Shown here in pieces: positions 1 to 7,309 of a DNA stretch of 64,000 nt. The stretch spans positions 62,001 to 126,000 of the forward strand of contig NZ_MTQF01000008.1 in assembly GCF_001975985.1 (NCBI RefSeq), in the 5' to 3' direction. Each line of letters begins with the position of its first letter. Positions within the stretch are counted from its first letter, which is position 1. The DNA is from [Flexibacter] sp. ATCC 35103 (lineage in GTDB: Bacteria; Bacteroidota; Bacteroidia; Flavobacteriales; Flavobacteriaceae). The notes below the pieces were generated by a model, which was not told the origin of the DNA, did no database searches, and saw nothing but the letters and a program-made list of their open reading frames with translations. The position numbers and the translations under genes are program-made.

Positions 1-651
1 TTCAAGGATATCCTTATCTCTTTCGAATCCAATAGCACGGAATAAAGTTGTAACCGGTAATTTTTTCTTTCTATCGATATAAGCATACATTACGCTGTTG
101 ATATCTGTAGAAAATTCTATCCAGGATCCTTTAAAAGGAATTACTCTGGCAGAATAAAGTTTTGTTCCATTTGCGTGGAATGATTGACCAAAGAAAACCC
201 CAGGAGAACGGTGTAGTTGAGATACTACTACACGCTCAGCACCATTGATAACAAAAGTACCGCTTGGAGTCATATAAGGTATTGTTCCAAGATAAACATC
301 TTGTACAATAGTTTCAAAATCTTCGTGTTCTGGATCTGTACAGTATAGTTTTAACCTGGCTTTTAAAGGCACACTATAAGTAAGACCTCTCTCTATACAT
401 TCTTGAATTGTATAACGTGGCGGATCTACAAAATAATCTAGGAACTCCAATACAAAGTTATTTCTTGTATCTGTAATTGGGAAGTTTTCCATGAAGGTGT
501 TGTATAACCCTTCGTTGCCTCTTTCATCAGATTTAGTTTCTAATTGAAAAAAATCTTTAAAAGATTTAACCTGAACATCTAAGAAATCTGGATAGTCAGG
601 AATATTTTTTGTAGAGGCAAAATTCAATCTTTCAGTCTGATTTGTTATCAT
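1..651 (-). CDS. rpoB: RNA polymerase beta subunit, N-terminal part (cut by window edge)
   Basis: The first 217 codons of the beta subunit of RNA polymerase are present; the rest lies beyond base 1. The start codon is at 651-649 (MITNQTERLNF...). The translation shows the usual beta N-terminus: an early FxxLDVQ-type stretch, then the conserved segment with PLKARLKLY, DVYLGTIPYMT and FVINGAERVVVSQLHRSPG around residues 115-165, which belongs to the protrusion/lobe region. It is the last gene visible of the rplKAJL-rpoB series and is separated from rplL by about 260 bases holding a strong hairpin. Truncation is due only to the window edge. Identification is certain from sequence and context. 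Confidence 0.97.
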   Translation of the reverse strand, partial: MITNQTERLNFASTKNIPDYPDFLDVQVKSFKDFFQLETKSDERGNEGLYNTFMENFPITDTRNNFVLEFLDYFVDPPRYTIQECIERGLTYSVPLKARLKLYCTDPEHEDFETIVQDVYLGTIPYMTPSGTFVINGAERVVVSQLHRSPGVFFGQSFHANGTKLYSARVIPFKGSWIEFSTDINSVMYAYIDRKKKLPVTTLFRAIGFERDKDILE

Positions 652-856
652 CAATGGACAAAATTTTGATTAAAAAAAAGTAATTTTTTGTGTAAACACA
701 CACTGTTTAATCTATACTTTCTTATTATAATCAATACATCTTTAAAAATAAACCAGTAAAATTAGTTCAATTTTTTTTCTTCGTATTGATCAAAAACTTT
801 TTCGTATTTTAAACTATTTGATAATAAAACTTGATATATTTTATTATACGAAAAAT

Positions 857-893
857 GGTTTAGGCCATTGAGCGTTCACTCAAGACCTAAACC
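857..893 (-). terminator. rplL-rpoB intergenic hairpin (attenuator or processing site)
   Basis: In the gap between rplL and rpoB an 8-bp stem (GGTTTAGG/CCTAAACC) encloses a second 5-bp stem (TTGAG/CTCAA). On the transcribed minus strand the hairpin is followed by ATTTTT, so it resembles a leaky intrinsic terminator. In other bacteria this gap holds a partial attenuator and an RNase III site that sets the L7/L12 to RNA polymerase ratio; the same role here is inferred. Confidence 0.6.
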
Positions 894-915
894 TAGTTCT
901 TAAAACTGAGTTGAA

Positions 916-1287
916 TTATTTAAGCTCAACTACAGCTCCAGCTTCTTCTAATGATTTTTTAAGACCTTCCGCCTCTTCTTTAGAAACACCTTCTTTAACG
1001 TTACTTGGAGCACCGTCAACTACATCTTTAGCTTCTTTAAGACCTAAACCTGTAAGTTCTTTTACTAATTTTACAACTGCTAATTTAGAAGCTCCAGCTT
1101 CTTTTAATACAACTGTAAATTCAGTTTGTGCTTCTTCAGCAGCACCTTCTCCACCACCAGCAGCAACTACTACAGCTGCAGCAGCAGGCTCGATACCATA
1201 CTCGTCTTTTAATATTGTTGCTAATTCGTTAACTTCTTTAACTGTTAAGTTAACTAATTGTTCTGCGAATTGTTTCAAATCTGCCAT
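916..1287 (-). CDS. rplL: 50S ribosomal protein bL12 (L7/L12)
   Basis: This 123-residue protein forms the flexible ribosomal stalk that recruits translation GTPases. The N-terminal dimerisation helices (residues 1-35) are followed by an Ala/Glu-rich hinge (about 36-52), then the C-terminal factor-binding domain with KLAVVKLVKELTGLGLKEAKDVVD around residues 68-91. Length is normal for the family. It follows rplJ by 91 bases in the same operon, and the large gap downstream before rpoB has a hairpin that may lower read-through so that stalk protein is made in excess over polymerase. Confidence 0.98.
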   Translation of the reverse strand: MADLKQFAEQLVNLTVKEVNELATILKDEYGIEPAAAAVVVAAGGGEGAAEEAQTEFTVVLKEAGASKLAVVKLVKELTGLGLKEAKDVVDGAPSNVKEGVSKEEAEGLKKSLEEAGAVVELK

Positions 1288-1378
1288 TTTTTCTATCGTT
1301 TAAAATGATTTGTAAAATATAATTTATTTATTGTGCGCTAATTAAGCTACAAGGAAATTCAATTCCTCGTACGAATTA

Positions 1379-1882
1379 TTATGCTTCAGCTTCTTCTTCG
1401 CTACCAGCGAATTTGTTTTGTAAAGCAGAAATAATTCTTTGTGCTGGTGATTGCAATAATCCAATAAGTTCTCCAAGAAGTTCTTCTTTAGATTTGATAG
1501 TTGCTAATGCATCTAATTGATCATCTCCAATATAAATTTCAGAATTAATATAAGCTCCTTTTAATACAGGTTTAGCCGATTTTTTTCTAAAATCTTTAAT
1601 TATTTTTCCAGGTGCATTTGCAACATCTGAAATAAATATAGCACTATTACCAGTCAATACTGAAGGTAAATCACCATAGTCATTAGCAGAAGCTTCCATT
1701 GCTTTTGCAAGCAAAGTATTTTTTACAACCTCTAATTTAATACCTGCTTTAAAGCAAGCTCTTCTCAAGTTTGAAGTTGTTTCTGCGTTTAATCCAGAAA
1801 TATCAGATACATAAATAATATTTGTACCAGCTAACTGTGCAGTTAAATCTTCAATCGCGATTGATTTTTCTTCTCTAGTCAT
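1379..1882 (-). CDS. rplJ: 50S ribosomal protein uL10
   Basis: uL10 (167 residues) anchors L7/L12 dimers to the 23S rRNA at the stalk base. The N-terminal rRNA-binding domain is seen in the first 100 residues (MTREEKSIAIEDLTAQL, then NLRRACFKAGIKLEVVKNTL), and the C-terminal helix that binds L12 is acidic (ends GSEEEAEA). It sits 22 bases after rplA and upstream of rplL, the normal order. The short gap before it leaves no room for a long L10 leader of the E. coli kind; any autogenous control would have to use other sequence. Confidence 0.98.
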   Translation of the reverse strand: MTREEKSIAIEDLTAQLAGTNIIYVSDISGLNAETTSNLRRACFKAGIKLEVVKNTLLAKAMEASANDYGDLPSVLTGNSAIFISDVANAPGKIIKDFRKKSAKPVLKGAYINSEIYIGDDQLDALATIKSKEELLGELIGLLQSPAQRIISALQNKFAGSEEEAEA

Positions 1883-1904
1883 ACTAAAAATTATTAACTA
1901 CCAA

Positions 1905-2594
1905 TTATACTGCTTTAGGGTCCAATGCAATTGCAGGACTCATAGTGCTTGTAAGGTGAATACCTTTAATGTAGGTACCTTTAGCAGCAGTTGGTTTAAG
2001 TTTGATTAATGTTTGAATAATTTCGTGTGCATTGTCATAAATTTGCTCAGCTCCAAAAGAAACTTTACCAATTCCTGCATGTACGATACCAGTTTTATCA
2101 ACTTTAAAGTCAATTTTACCAGCTTTCACCTCTTGAACAGCTTTTGCAACATCCATAGTTACAGTACCTGTTTTAGGGTTTGGCATTAAACCTCTAGGTC
2201 CTAAAATACGACCTAATGGACCTAATTTACCCATAACAGCTGGCATAGTGATGATAACATCAACATCTGTCCAACCATCTTTAATTTTTTGTAAATAATC
2301 GTCAAGACCTACATAATCAGCTCCAGCTTCTTTAGCTTCCGCTTCTTTATCTGGAGTAACCAATGCTAATACTTTAACGTCTTTACCTGTTCCGTGAGGT
2401 AATGTAACTACACCTCTAACCATTTGATTCGCTTTTCTTGGATCTACACCCAAACGAACTGCGATATCAACAGACTCATCAAATTTTGCAGAAGCTATAA
2501 CTTTAATTAATGCAGCTGCATCTTTTAAAGAGTATAGTTTGTTCTTTTCAATTTTTGAAGCAGCCTCTTTTTGCTTTTTTGTTAATTTTGCCAT
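1905..2594 (-). CDS. rplA: 50S ribosomal protein uL1
   Basis: uL1 (229 residues) forms the mobile L1 stalk that helps release deacylated tRNA. Family signatures are clear: DIAVRLGVDPRKANQMVRG near residue 45, the GILGPRGLMPNPKTGTV type segment near residues 130-143, and the C-terminal TSTMSPAIALDP. It follows rplK by 13 bases, so the two are surely cotranscribed. In other bacteria L1 represses its own rplKA mRNA; no binding site was identified here by eye. Confidence 0.98.
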   Translation of the reverse strand: MAKLTKKQKEAASKIEKNKLYSLKDAAALIKVIASAKFDESVDIAVRLGVDPRKANQMVRGVVTLPHGTGKDVKVLALVTPDKEAEAKEAGADYVGLDDYLQKIKDGWTDVDVIITMPAVMGKLGPLGRILGPRGLMPNPKTGTVTMDVAKAVQEVKAGKIDFKVDKTGIVHAGIGKVSFGAEQIYDNAHEIIQTLIKLKPTAAKGTYIKGIHLTSTMSPAIALDPKAV

Positions 2595-2607
2595 TTCTTT
2601 CTCTTAA

Positions 2608-3045
2608 TTAAAAAGGAGCATCTCCTGATACAGTTATACCCATAGATCTAGCAGTTCCAGCGATCATGCTCATTGCAGATTCGATTGTGAATGCATTTAG
2701 ATCTACCATTTTATCTTCAGCAATAGCTTTGATAACGTCCCAAGTAACACTTGCTACTTTTTTACGATTTGGTTCACCTGATCCAGACTTTAGCTTTGCA
2801 GCTTCCAATAATTGGACAGCAGCTGGAGGAGTCTTAACAACAAAATCAAATGATTTGTCTTTATACACAGTAATTTGTACTGGGCATATTTTGCCAGGTT
2901 TATCTTGTGTTCTAGCATTGAATTGCTTACAGAACTCCATGATATTAACCCCAGCAGCTCCTAAAGCAGGTCCAACCGGTGGCGACGGATTCGCAGCACC
3001 TCCCTTAACTTGTAGTTTAACTACCTTACTAATTTCTTTAGCCAT
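2608..3045 (-). CDS. rplK: 50S ribosomal protein uL11
   Basis: uL11 (145 residues) binds the GTPase-associated centre of 23S rRNA. The N-terminal domain has the proline-rich PSPPVGPALGAAGVNIMEFC motif at about residues 21-40, and the C-terminal RNA-binding domain has the TARSMGI signature near the end. It lies 67 bases after nusG and 13 bases before rplA, as in most bacteria. Length and composition are typical. Confidence 0.98.
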   Translation of the reverse strand: MAKEISKVVKLQVKGGAANPSPPVGPALGAAGVNIMEFCKQFNARTQDKPGKICPVQITVYKDKSFDFVVKTPPAAVQLLEAAKLKSGSGEPNRKKVASVTWDVIKAIAEDKMVDLNAFTIESAMSMIAGTARSMGITVSGDAPF

Positions 3046-3112
3046 TTTTTAAAAAATTTAACACCATAATCATTGGAAGCGATTACAGTGGTTATTATAG
3101 ATGTAACAAAAA

Positions 3113-3667
3113 TTATACTTTTTCAACTTGCATAAAACTCAATTCTAATGGAGTTTTTCTTCCGAAAATTTTCACCATTACCTCTAGTTTACGCTTTTCT
3201 TCATTGATTTTTTCAACTGTACCGTTAAATCCGTTAAAAGGACCATCGATCACTTTAACTGTTTCTCCTAAGTTGAAAGGAATAGCACGAGTATCTGTAT
3301 TTACAGCCAACTCATCTACTTTACCTAACATTCTATTTACTTCAGAAAGTCTCAAAGGAACAGGTTCTCCACCTTTGATCTCACCTAAAAATCCAATTAC
3401 ACTAGTAATAGACTTAATAATATGAGGTATCTCACCAACTAAATTGGCTTCGATCATAACATATCCAGGGAAATAAACTTTATCCTTAGACATTTTCTTT
3501 CCTTCTTTTACAGTAACTACTTTTTCTGTAGGCACTAAAACTTGGGAAACATAATCACCCATACCTAATCTGGCAATCTCAGTTTCGATGTAAGCTTTGA
3601 CTTTATTCTCTTGTCCGCTTACAGCTCTAACCACATACCATTTTTTCACATTATTATCTGCCATCAC
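3113..3667 (-). CDS. nusG: Transcription termination/antitermination factor NusG
   Basis: NusG binds RNA polymerase across the clamp and promotes processive elongation, Rho action and coupling to ribosomes. The 184-residue product has the NGN domain (WYVVRAVSGQENKVKAYIE at about 10-28, FPGYVMIEANL around 66-76) and a C-terminal KOW domain (VKVIDGPFNGFNGTVEKI near 137-154). Two adjacent ATG codons are possible starts (3667 or 3664); both give the same protein less one Met. It follows secE by 7 bases and precedes rplK, the universal arrangement. Confidence 0.98.
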   Translation of the reverse strand: MMADNNVKKWYVVRAVSGQENKVKAYIETEIARLGMGDYVSQVLVPTEKVVTVKEGKKMSKDKVYFPGYVMIEANLVGEIPHIIKSITSVIGFLGEIKGGEPVPLRLSEVNRMLGKVDELAVNTDTRAIPFNLGETVKVIDGPFNGFNGTVEKINEEKRKLEVMVKIFGRKTPLELSFMQVEKV

Positions 3668-3674
3668 AAAAAAA

Positions 3675-3872
3675 TTATCCTTTTAACCAGTTAAAAAATC
3701 CAGCTAAAGCTTTTGCAAAAAATTCGTCTACTCCCCATGTTGCCAAGGCGAATAAAACCGAAAATACAGCCACAACAATTGTCAATTTTTGAACCTCAGC
3801 CCAAGCAGGCCAAGTAACATTTGACTTTAACTCTTCGAAAGCCTCTGATAAATAATTCGTAACTTTTGTCAT
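3675..3872 (-). CDS. secE: Preprotein translocase subunit SecE
   Basis: SecE clamps SecY in the membrane translocon. The short form (65 residues) has an amphipathic N-terminal helix with the conserved ELKSNVTWPAWAEV segment at about 14-27, followed by a single membrane helix (LTIVVAVFSVLFALATWGVD, about 30-49). This one-helix form is common outside the enterobacteria. It lies directly after the Trp tRNA and 7 bases before nusG, so tRNA processing must separate it from the tuf transcript. Confidence 0.96.
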   Translation of the reverse strand: MTKVTNYLSEAFEELKSNVTWPAWAEVQKLTIVVAVFSVLFALATWGVDEFFAKALAGFFNWLKG

Positions 3873-3890
3873 TTGATATATTTTTTATTG

Positions 3891-3961
3891 CACGGGCGGA
3901 GGGATTCGAACCCCCATCAACGGTTTTGGAGACCGCTATTCTACCCTTGAACTACGCCCGT
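3891..3961 (-). tRNA. tRNA-Trp (anticodon CCA)
   Basis: The minus strand folds into a standard cloverleaf: acceptor ACGGGCG/CGCCCGT, anticodon loop CTCCAAA giving CCA, and a T loop of GTTCGAATC type. Discriminator base is G; CCA is not encoded. It lies between tuf and secE. Confidence 0.97.
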
Positions 3962-3965
3962 AATT

Positions 3966-4001
3966 AAAGCCAGTGATATCAGTTAAGAATCAACTGGCTT
4001 T
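3966..4001 (-). terminator. Hairpin between tuf and tRNA-Trp
   Basis: Perfect 9-bp inverted repeat AAAGCCAGT/ACTGGCTTT. On the minus strand it is not followed by a good U run (AATTA), so it may be a weak terminator or an mRNA/tRNA processing hairpin that protects the tuf 3' end. Confidence 0.5.
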
Positions 4002-4017
4002 TATAATTTTTATAGGA

Positions 4018-5205
4018 TTATCCTACGATTTCAGTTACCTGACCTGCACCTACAGTTCTACCACCTTCACGGATAGCAAAACGTAAACCTACGCTCATTG
4101 CGATTGGGCTTAATAAAGCAACATTGATAGTCAAGTTATCTCCTGGCATTACCATCTCTACTCCTTCTGGTAAAGTAATAACTCCTGTTACGTCAGTTGT
4201 ACGTACGTAGAACTGTGGACGGTAGTTATTATGGAACGGAGTATGACGTCCACCTTCTTCTTTTTTCAAGATATAAACCTCAGCTTTGAAAGTAGCGTGT
4301 GGTTTTACTGATCCTGGCTTAATGATAACCATTCCTCTTTTGATAGATTCTTTATCAATACCTCTTAACAATAAACCTACGTTATCTCCAGCTTCACCTC
4401 TATCAAGGATTTTACGGAACATCTCAACTCCTGTAATAGTAGAAGTTAATTTATCAGCTCCCATACCAATGATTTCAACTGGATCTCCTGTATTAGCAAT
4501 ACCTGTTTCGATACGACCTGTAGCAACAGTTCCACGACCAGTAATTGTAAATACATCTTCAACCGGCATCAAGAATGGTTTAGCTACGTCACGCACTGGC
4601 TCTTCGATCCAAGCATCAACAGCTTCCATTAATTCAATGATTTTTGGTACCCAAGCAGGATCATTATTCAATCCTCCTAAAGCAGAACCTTGAACTACAG
4701 GACCATTATCTCCATCATATTCGTAGAAAGATAATAAATCTCTGATTTCCATCTCAACAAGCTCTAACAATTCAGCATCATCAACCATATCCACTTTGTT
4801 CATGAAAACAACGATTCTTGGAATACCTACCTGACGACCTAAAAGGATGTGCTCACGAGTTTGTGGCATTGGACCATCTGTAGCAGCAACTACTAAGATA
4901 GCTCCGTCCATTTGAGCTGCTCCAGTAACCATGTTCTTTACGTAATCCGCGTGACCTGGACAGTCAACGTGAGCGTAGTGACGGTTAGCTGTTTCATACT
5001 CTACGTGTGATGTATTAATAGTAATACCTCTTTCTTTCTCCTCTGGAGCGTTATCGATTTGATCAAACGATTTTGCTTGACAGTAACCAGCATCAGACAA
5101 TACTTTTGTAATTGCTGCAGTTAATGTAGTTTTTCCGTGATCCACGTGTCCAATTGTACCTATGTTTAAGTGCGGTTTGGAACGATTAAAATTCTCCTTT
5201 GCCAT
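4018..5205 (-). CDS. tuf: Elongation factor Tu
   Basis: EF-Tu (395 residues) delivers aminoacyl-tRNA to the ribosome. The G domain shows GHVDHGKTTL (P loop, about residues 18-27), DCPGHADYVKNM (G3, about 80-91) and NKVD (G4, about 135-138); domains 2 and 3 follow, with the TGRGTVATGRIE segment near residue 222 and the typical end EGGRTVGAGQVTEIVG. It is preceded by three tRNA genes and followed by tRNA-Trp, as in the tufB-type locus of many bacteria. No second tuf copy is in the window. Confidence 0.99.
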   Translation of the reverse strand: MAKENFNRSKPHLNIGTIGHVDHGKTTLTAAITKVLSDAGYCQAKSFDQIDNAPEEKERGITINTSHVEYETANRHYAHVDCPGHADYVKNMVTGAAQMDGAILVVAATDGPMPQTREHILLGRQVGIPRIVVFMNKVDMVDDAELLELVEMEIRDLLSFYEYDGDNGPVVQGSALGGLNNDPAWVPKIIELMEAVDAWIEEPVRDVAKPFLMPVEDVFTITGRGTVATGRIETGIANTGDPVEIIGMGADKLTSTITGVEMFRKILDRGEAGDNVGLLLRGIDKESIKRGMVIIKPGSVKPHATFKAEVYILKKEEGGRHTPFHNNYRPQFYVRTTDVTGVITLPEGVEMVMPGDNLTINVALLSPIAMSVGLRFAIREGGRTVGAGQVTEIVG

Positions 5206-5259
5206 TTTACTTAATTTTTAATCTTAGTTATATATTAATTTCAATTTCCTACTTACTTG

Positions 5260-5331
5260 AGCCAATGTCGGGAATTGAACCCGAGACCTCTTCCTTACCA
5301 AGGAAGCACTCTACCCCTGAGCTACACCGGC
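5260..5331 (-). tRNA. tRNA-Thr (anticodon GGT)
   Basis: Cloverleaf on the minus strand with acceptor GCCGGTG/CATTGGC (two G-T pairs), anticodon loop TTGGTAA giving GGT and T loop GTTCAATTC. It is immediately upstream of tuf, the position of thrT in E. coli. Confidence 0.96.
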
Positions 5332-5414
5332 AGAATCCTTGATTTAAGAGTCTAATTCAGCATTTTGTTTTATTTATCCAAAATCCGAAAAACATAATCT
5401 AAAAATTCGTTTTG

Positions 5415-5495
5415 TGGGGAGAGCAGGATTCGAACCTGCGAAGTTCACACAGCAGATTTACAGTCTGCCCTCGTTGGCCGCTTGAGTATCTCCCC
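5415..5495 (-). tRNA. tRNA-Tyr (anticodon GTA)
   Basis: Class II tRNA with a long variable arm on the minus strand. Acceptor GGGGAGA/TCTCCCC, anticodon loop CTGTAAA giving GTA, discriminator A. Second in the tRNA cluster before tuf. Confidence 0.97.
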
Positions 5496-5549
5496 TTTTT
5501 TTATCAATAATTGCATGAACAAATTTCAAATCGCATTTGAAATATTTTG

Positions 5550-5623
5550 AGCCGGCGGAGGGACTCGAACCCACGACCTGCTGATTACAAATCAGCTGCT
5601 CTAGCCAACTGAGCTACGCTGGC
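5550..5623 (-). tRNA. tRNA-Thr (anticodon TGT)
   Basis: Cloverleaf on the minus strand with acceptor GCCAGCG/CGCCGGC (one A-C mismatch), anticodon loop TTTGTAA giving TGT, and T loop GTTCGAGTC. First of the tRNA-Thr, tRNA-Tyr, tRNA-Thr, tuf series. Confidence 0.96.
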
Positions 5624-5632
5624 AATATCAAT

Positions 5633-5659
5633 AAAAAAGTCCGCTATTTCTAACGGACT
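5633..5659 (-). terminator. Intrinsic terminator after hpf
   Basis: On the minus strand AGTCCG/CGGACT (6 bp, 10-base loop) is followed by TTTTTT. It ends the xerC-hpf transcript just before the tRNA-tuf unit. It lies directly downstream of a TAnnTTTG promoter element, so a transcript starting there would lack most of the first stem arm. Confidence 0.7.
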
Positions 5660-5660
5660 G

Positions 5661-5689
5661 CAAATGTAGCTATTTTATCTTTGAATCAA
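5661..5689 (-). promoter_or_regulatory. Predicted promoter of the tRNA-tuf-secE unit
   Basis: On the minus strand TTG (5689-5687), an 18-base spacer and TACATTTG (5668-5661) match the Bacteroidota primary-sigma consensus TTG-N17-23-TAnnTTTG exactly. Transcription would start near 5656, about 33 bases before the first tRNA. Confidence 0.75.
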
Positions 5690-5714
5690 AACATTTTTTT
5701 AAAAAAATTTTCAA

Positions 5715-6017
5715 TTATATGTGTGCTCTTATTTTTTCTTTCCTTTTTACTAATACACGTTCTAAAGATTCTGCCGAAAGTTCGACTGCCTCTTCAAATG
5801 TCTTGCATTGCTTTTTAACCAAAAACTCATCTCCAGGAACATTAATCTTAATCTCTACTGCCTTATTCTCCTTATCACTGGTTCGTTCGACTTTTAAAAA
5901 AATGTCAGCCGAAACAACTCGATCGTAATATTTTTCTAATTTATCCATTCTTTCCTGAATAAAATCCACCAACTTTCTGTCAACAGTAAAGTTAACTGCA
6001 TGAACATCTACCTTCAT
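5715..6017 (-). CDS. hpf: Ribosome hibernation promoting factor / ribosome-associated inhibitor
   Basis: This 100-residue protein belongs to the HPF/RaiA (S30EA) family, which binds the 30S decoding region in slow growth and blocks or stores ribosomes. The sequence shows the beta-alpha-beta-beta-beta-alpha pattern: KVDVHAVNFTVDRKLVDFIQ, DKLEKYYDRVVSADIFLKVE, KAVEIKINVPGDEFLVKKQ, and the last helix SAESLERVLVKRKEKIRAH. I chose the ATG at 6017: an upstream in-frame Met would overlap the xerC end and add residues with no family match. It is the short form without the long-HPF C-terminal dimerisation domain, and follows xerC by 37 bases. Confidence 0.93.
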   Translation of the reverse strand: MKVDVHAVNFTVDRKLVDFIQERMDKLEKYYDRVVSADIFLKVERTSDKENKAVEIKINVPGDEFLVKKQCKTFEEAVELSAESLERVLVKRKEKIRAHI

Positions 6018-6054
6018 AATACAAATTTTAGGGTTAATAAACATTTTAGAATCA

Positions 6055-6948
6055 TTACTTATTCCTTGGATGCGCATCTCCATAAACTTTTTTAAGTTCT
6101 GCCAAACTATTATGAGTATAGACCTGCGTAGATGCCAAACTTGAATGTCCTAATAATTCTTTTACTGAATTTAAATCTGCTCCGTTATTTAATAAGTGAG
6201 TAGCAAAAGTATGCCGAAGCACATGCGGACTCTTTTTTACTTTTTCAGAGACTTTACTAAAGTATGAATTTATTAATCGATACACAAAAGATTCGCTCAA
6301 TTTTAACCCTTTTTTCGAAATAAAAAAATAATCCTCGTCAACTATATTTTCAACAGAAGCCCTTTCCTGCAAATACAAATTAAACTGCCCAACAATTATT
6401 GGCAAAACAGGAATTATACGCTCTTTATTTCTCTTACCTAAAACTTTAATAACATTATTAGACAAATCAACATTATACTTCATCAGATGTATCAGCTCTG
6501 CCCTACGCATTCCGGTTGTATAAAAAAGATCCACAATAAGCTTATCTCTCACTCCTTCAAACCCATCAGGACTACCAACTTCACGCATGAGATCTGTTAA
6601 TTCTTTTTCAGAAAATGGAATTTGAACAATTTTAGGTGTTTTTAATGCTTTATGCTTTAACATTGGACTCACCTCTATTTGCTTTGTCTTTAAGAGAAAC
6701 CTGTAAAACGCTTTTAAGGAAGACATTTTTCGATTCACAGAAACATTAGAAATATCTTGATCAACAAGCGAAACAATCCAATTCCTAATCTGACTATAAT
6801 TTACCTGCTCTATACTCTCCTGCTCAAAATGTTTTTTATTAAATACTTCAAAGCACAAGATGTCATTCAAATAAGCATTGACGGTATGTGGAGAATATTT
6901 TTTCTCTAATTGAAGATAATCACGAAACGCTTCTTTATTTGATTTCAT
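6055..6948 (-). CDS. xerC: Tyrosine recombinase XerC family
   Basis: A 297-residue tyrosine recombinase, probably resolving chromosome dimers at dif. The N-terminal SAM-like core-binding domain (about 1-85) is followed by the catalytic domain with all six residues visible: R148 (TTGMRRAEL), K172 (GKRNKER), H242 and R245 (PHVLRHTFAT), H268 (LLGHSS) and Y277 (TQVYTH). The length is that of housekeeping XerC/XerD, and the neighbours are housekeeping genes (rpsU upstream, hpf downstream), so it is not a mobile-element integrase. Whether it is XerC or XerD cannot be settled without alignments. A TAAGTTTG promoter-like element lies at 6982-6975 on the minus strand. Confidence 0.92.
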   Translation of the reverse strand: MKSNKEAFRDYLQLEKKYSPHTVNAYLNDILCFEVFNKKHFEQESIEQVNYSQIRNWIVSLVDQDISNVSVNRKMSSLKAFYRFLLKTKQIEVSPMLKHKALKTPKIVQIPFSEKELTDLMREVGSPDGFEGVRDKLIVDLFYTTGMRRAELIHLMKYNVDLSNNVIKVLGKRNKERIIPVLPIIVGQFNLYLQERASVENIVDEDYFFISKKGLKLSESFVYRLINSYFSKVSEKVKKSPHVLRHTFATHLLNNGADLNSVKELLGHSSLASTQVYTHNSLAELKKVYGDAHPRNK

Positions 6949-7024
6949 AAAAATATATACTTTTTCATTTCACACAAACTTATATCCGACGACCAAAGAA
7001 TATTACTTATCTCAAAATTAAGCA

Positions 7025-7063
7025 TAAAAAAACCGTTAGTATCAAGATTTGATAACTAACGGT
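7025..7063 (-). terminator. Intrinsic terminator after rpsU
   Basis: Minus strand ACCGTTAGT + ATCAA pairs with TTGAT + ACTAACGGT (14 pairs, one bulged A), followed by a run of seven T residues. It ends the single-gene rpsU transcript before xerC. Confidence 0.85.
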
Positions 7064-7085
7064 AATTATTTTTGAAAAGCTAATA

Positions 7086-7280
7086 CTAACTCTCTAAACC
7101 ATCTCTCATGTTTTGGATGTAAGCAGCTTTTTGAATTTGTGCTCTTTTGATAACAGAAGGCTTAATAAAAGCAGTACGTGCTCTTAATTGACGAACAGTT
7201 CCTGTTTTATCAAATTTTCTTTTATAGCGCTTTAATGCTCTATCGATATTTTCTCCGTCTTTAATTGGTATAATTAACAT
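7086..7280 (-). CDS. rpsU: 30S ribosomal protein bS21
   Basis: bS21 (64 residues) sits on the 30S platform near the 3' end of 16S rRNA. The sequence MLIIPIKDGENIDRALKRYK is typical, with a very basic middle (RQLRARTAFIKPS) and C-terminal helix. In Flavobacterium johnsoniae, bS21 with bS6 and bS18 is known to hide the anti-Shine-Dalgarno end of 16S rRNA, which explains why most genes lack Shine-Dalgarno sequences. Here rpsU itself has a near-perfect one (7289-7296), as expected if bS21-free ribosomes translate rpsU and so restore bS21. The gene is monocistronic, with its own promoter-like element and terminator. Confidence 0.97.
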   Translation of the reverse strand: MLIIPIKDGENIDRALKRYKRKFDKTGTVRQLRARTAFIKPSVIKRAQIQKAAYIQNMRDGLES

Positions 7281-7288
7281 AATATTGA

Positions 7289-7296
7289 CACCTCCT
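7289..7296 (-). promoter_or_regulatory. Strong Shine-Dalgarno of rpsU
   Basis: On the minus strand AGGAGGTG is complementary to eight consecutive bases of the 16S 3' tail (CACCTCCT) and ends 8 bases before the ATG. The starts I checked elsewhere in the window have only A-rich leaders. Known work in Flavobacterium links this signal to autoregulation by bS21. Confidence 0.92.
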
Positions 7297-7309
7297 CTCG
7301 TTAAGGGTG

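Noticed and set aside
1..651. Truncated rpoB pseudogene
   Set aside because: The frame is intact and is cut only by the window border.
911..1303. Long reading frame on the plus strand opposite rplL
   Set aside because: It is a shadow of the Ala/Glu-rich rplL codons (Ser/Thr/Ala low complexity), with no family match.
5715..6083. Longer form of HPF starting at 6083
   Set aside because: The 22 added residues overlap the xerC end and do not fit the family N-terminus; ATG 6017 gives the normal start.
6055..6948. Tyrosine recombinase as integrase of a mobile element
   Set aside because: Length, neighbours (rpsU, hpf) and lack of att repeats or cargo point to housekeeping XerC/XerD.
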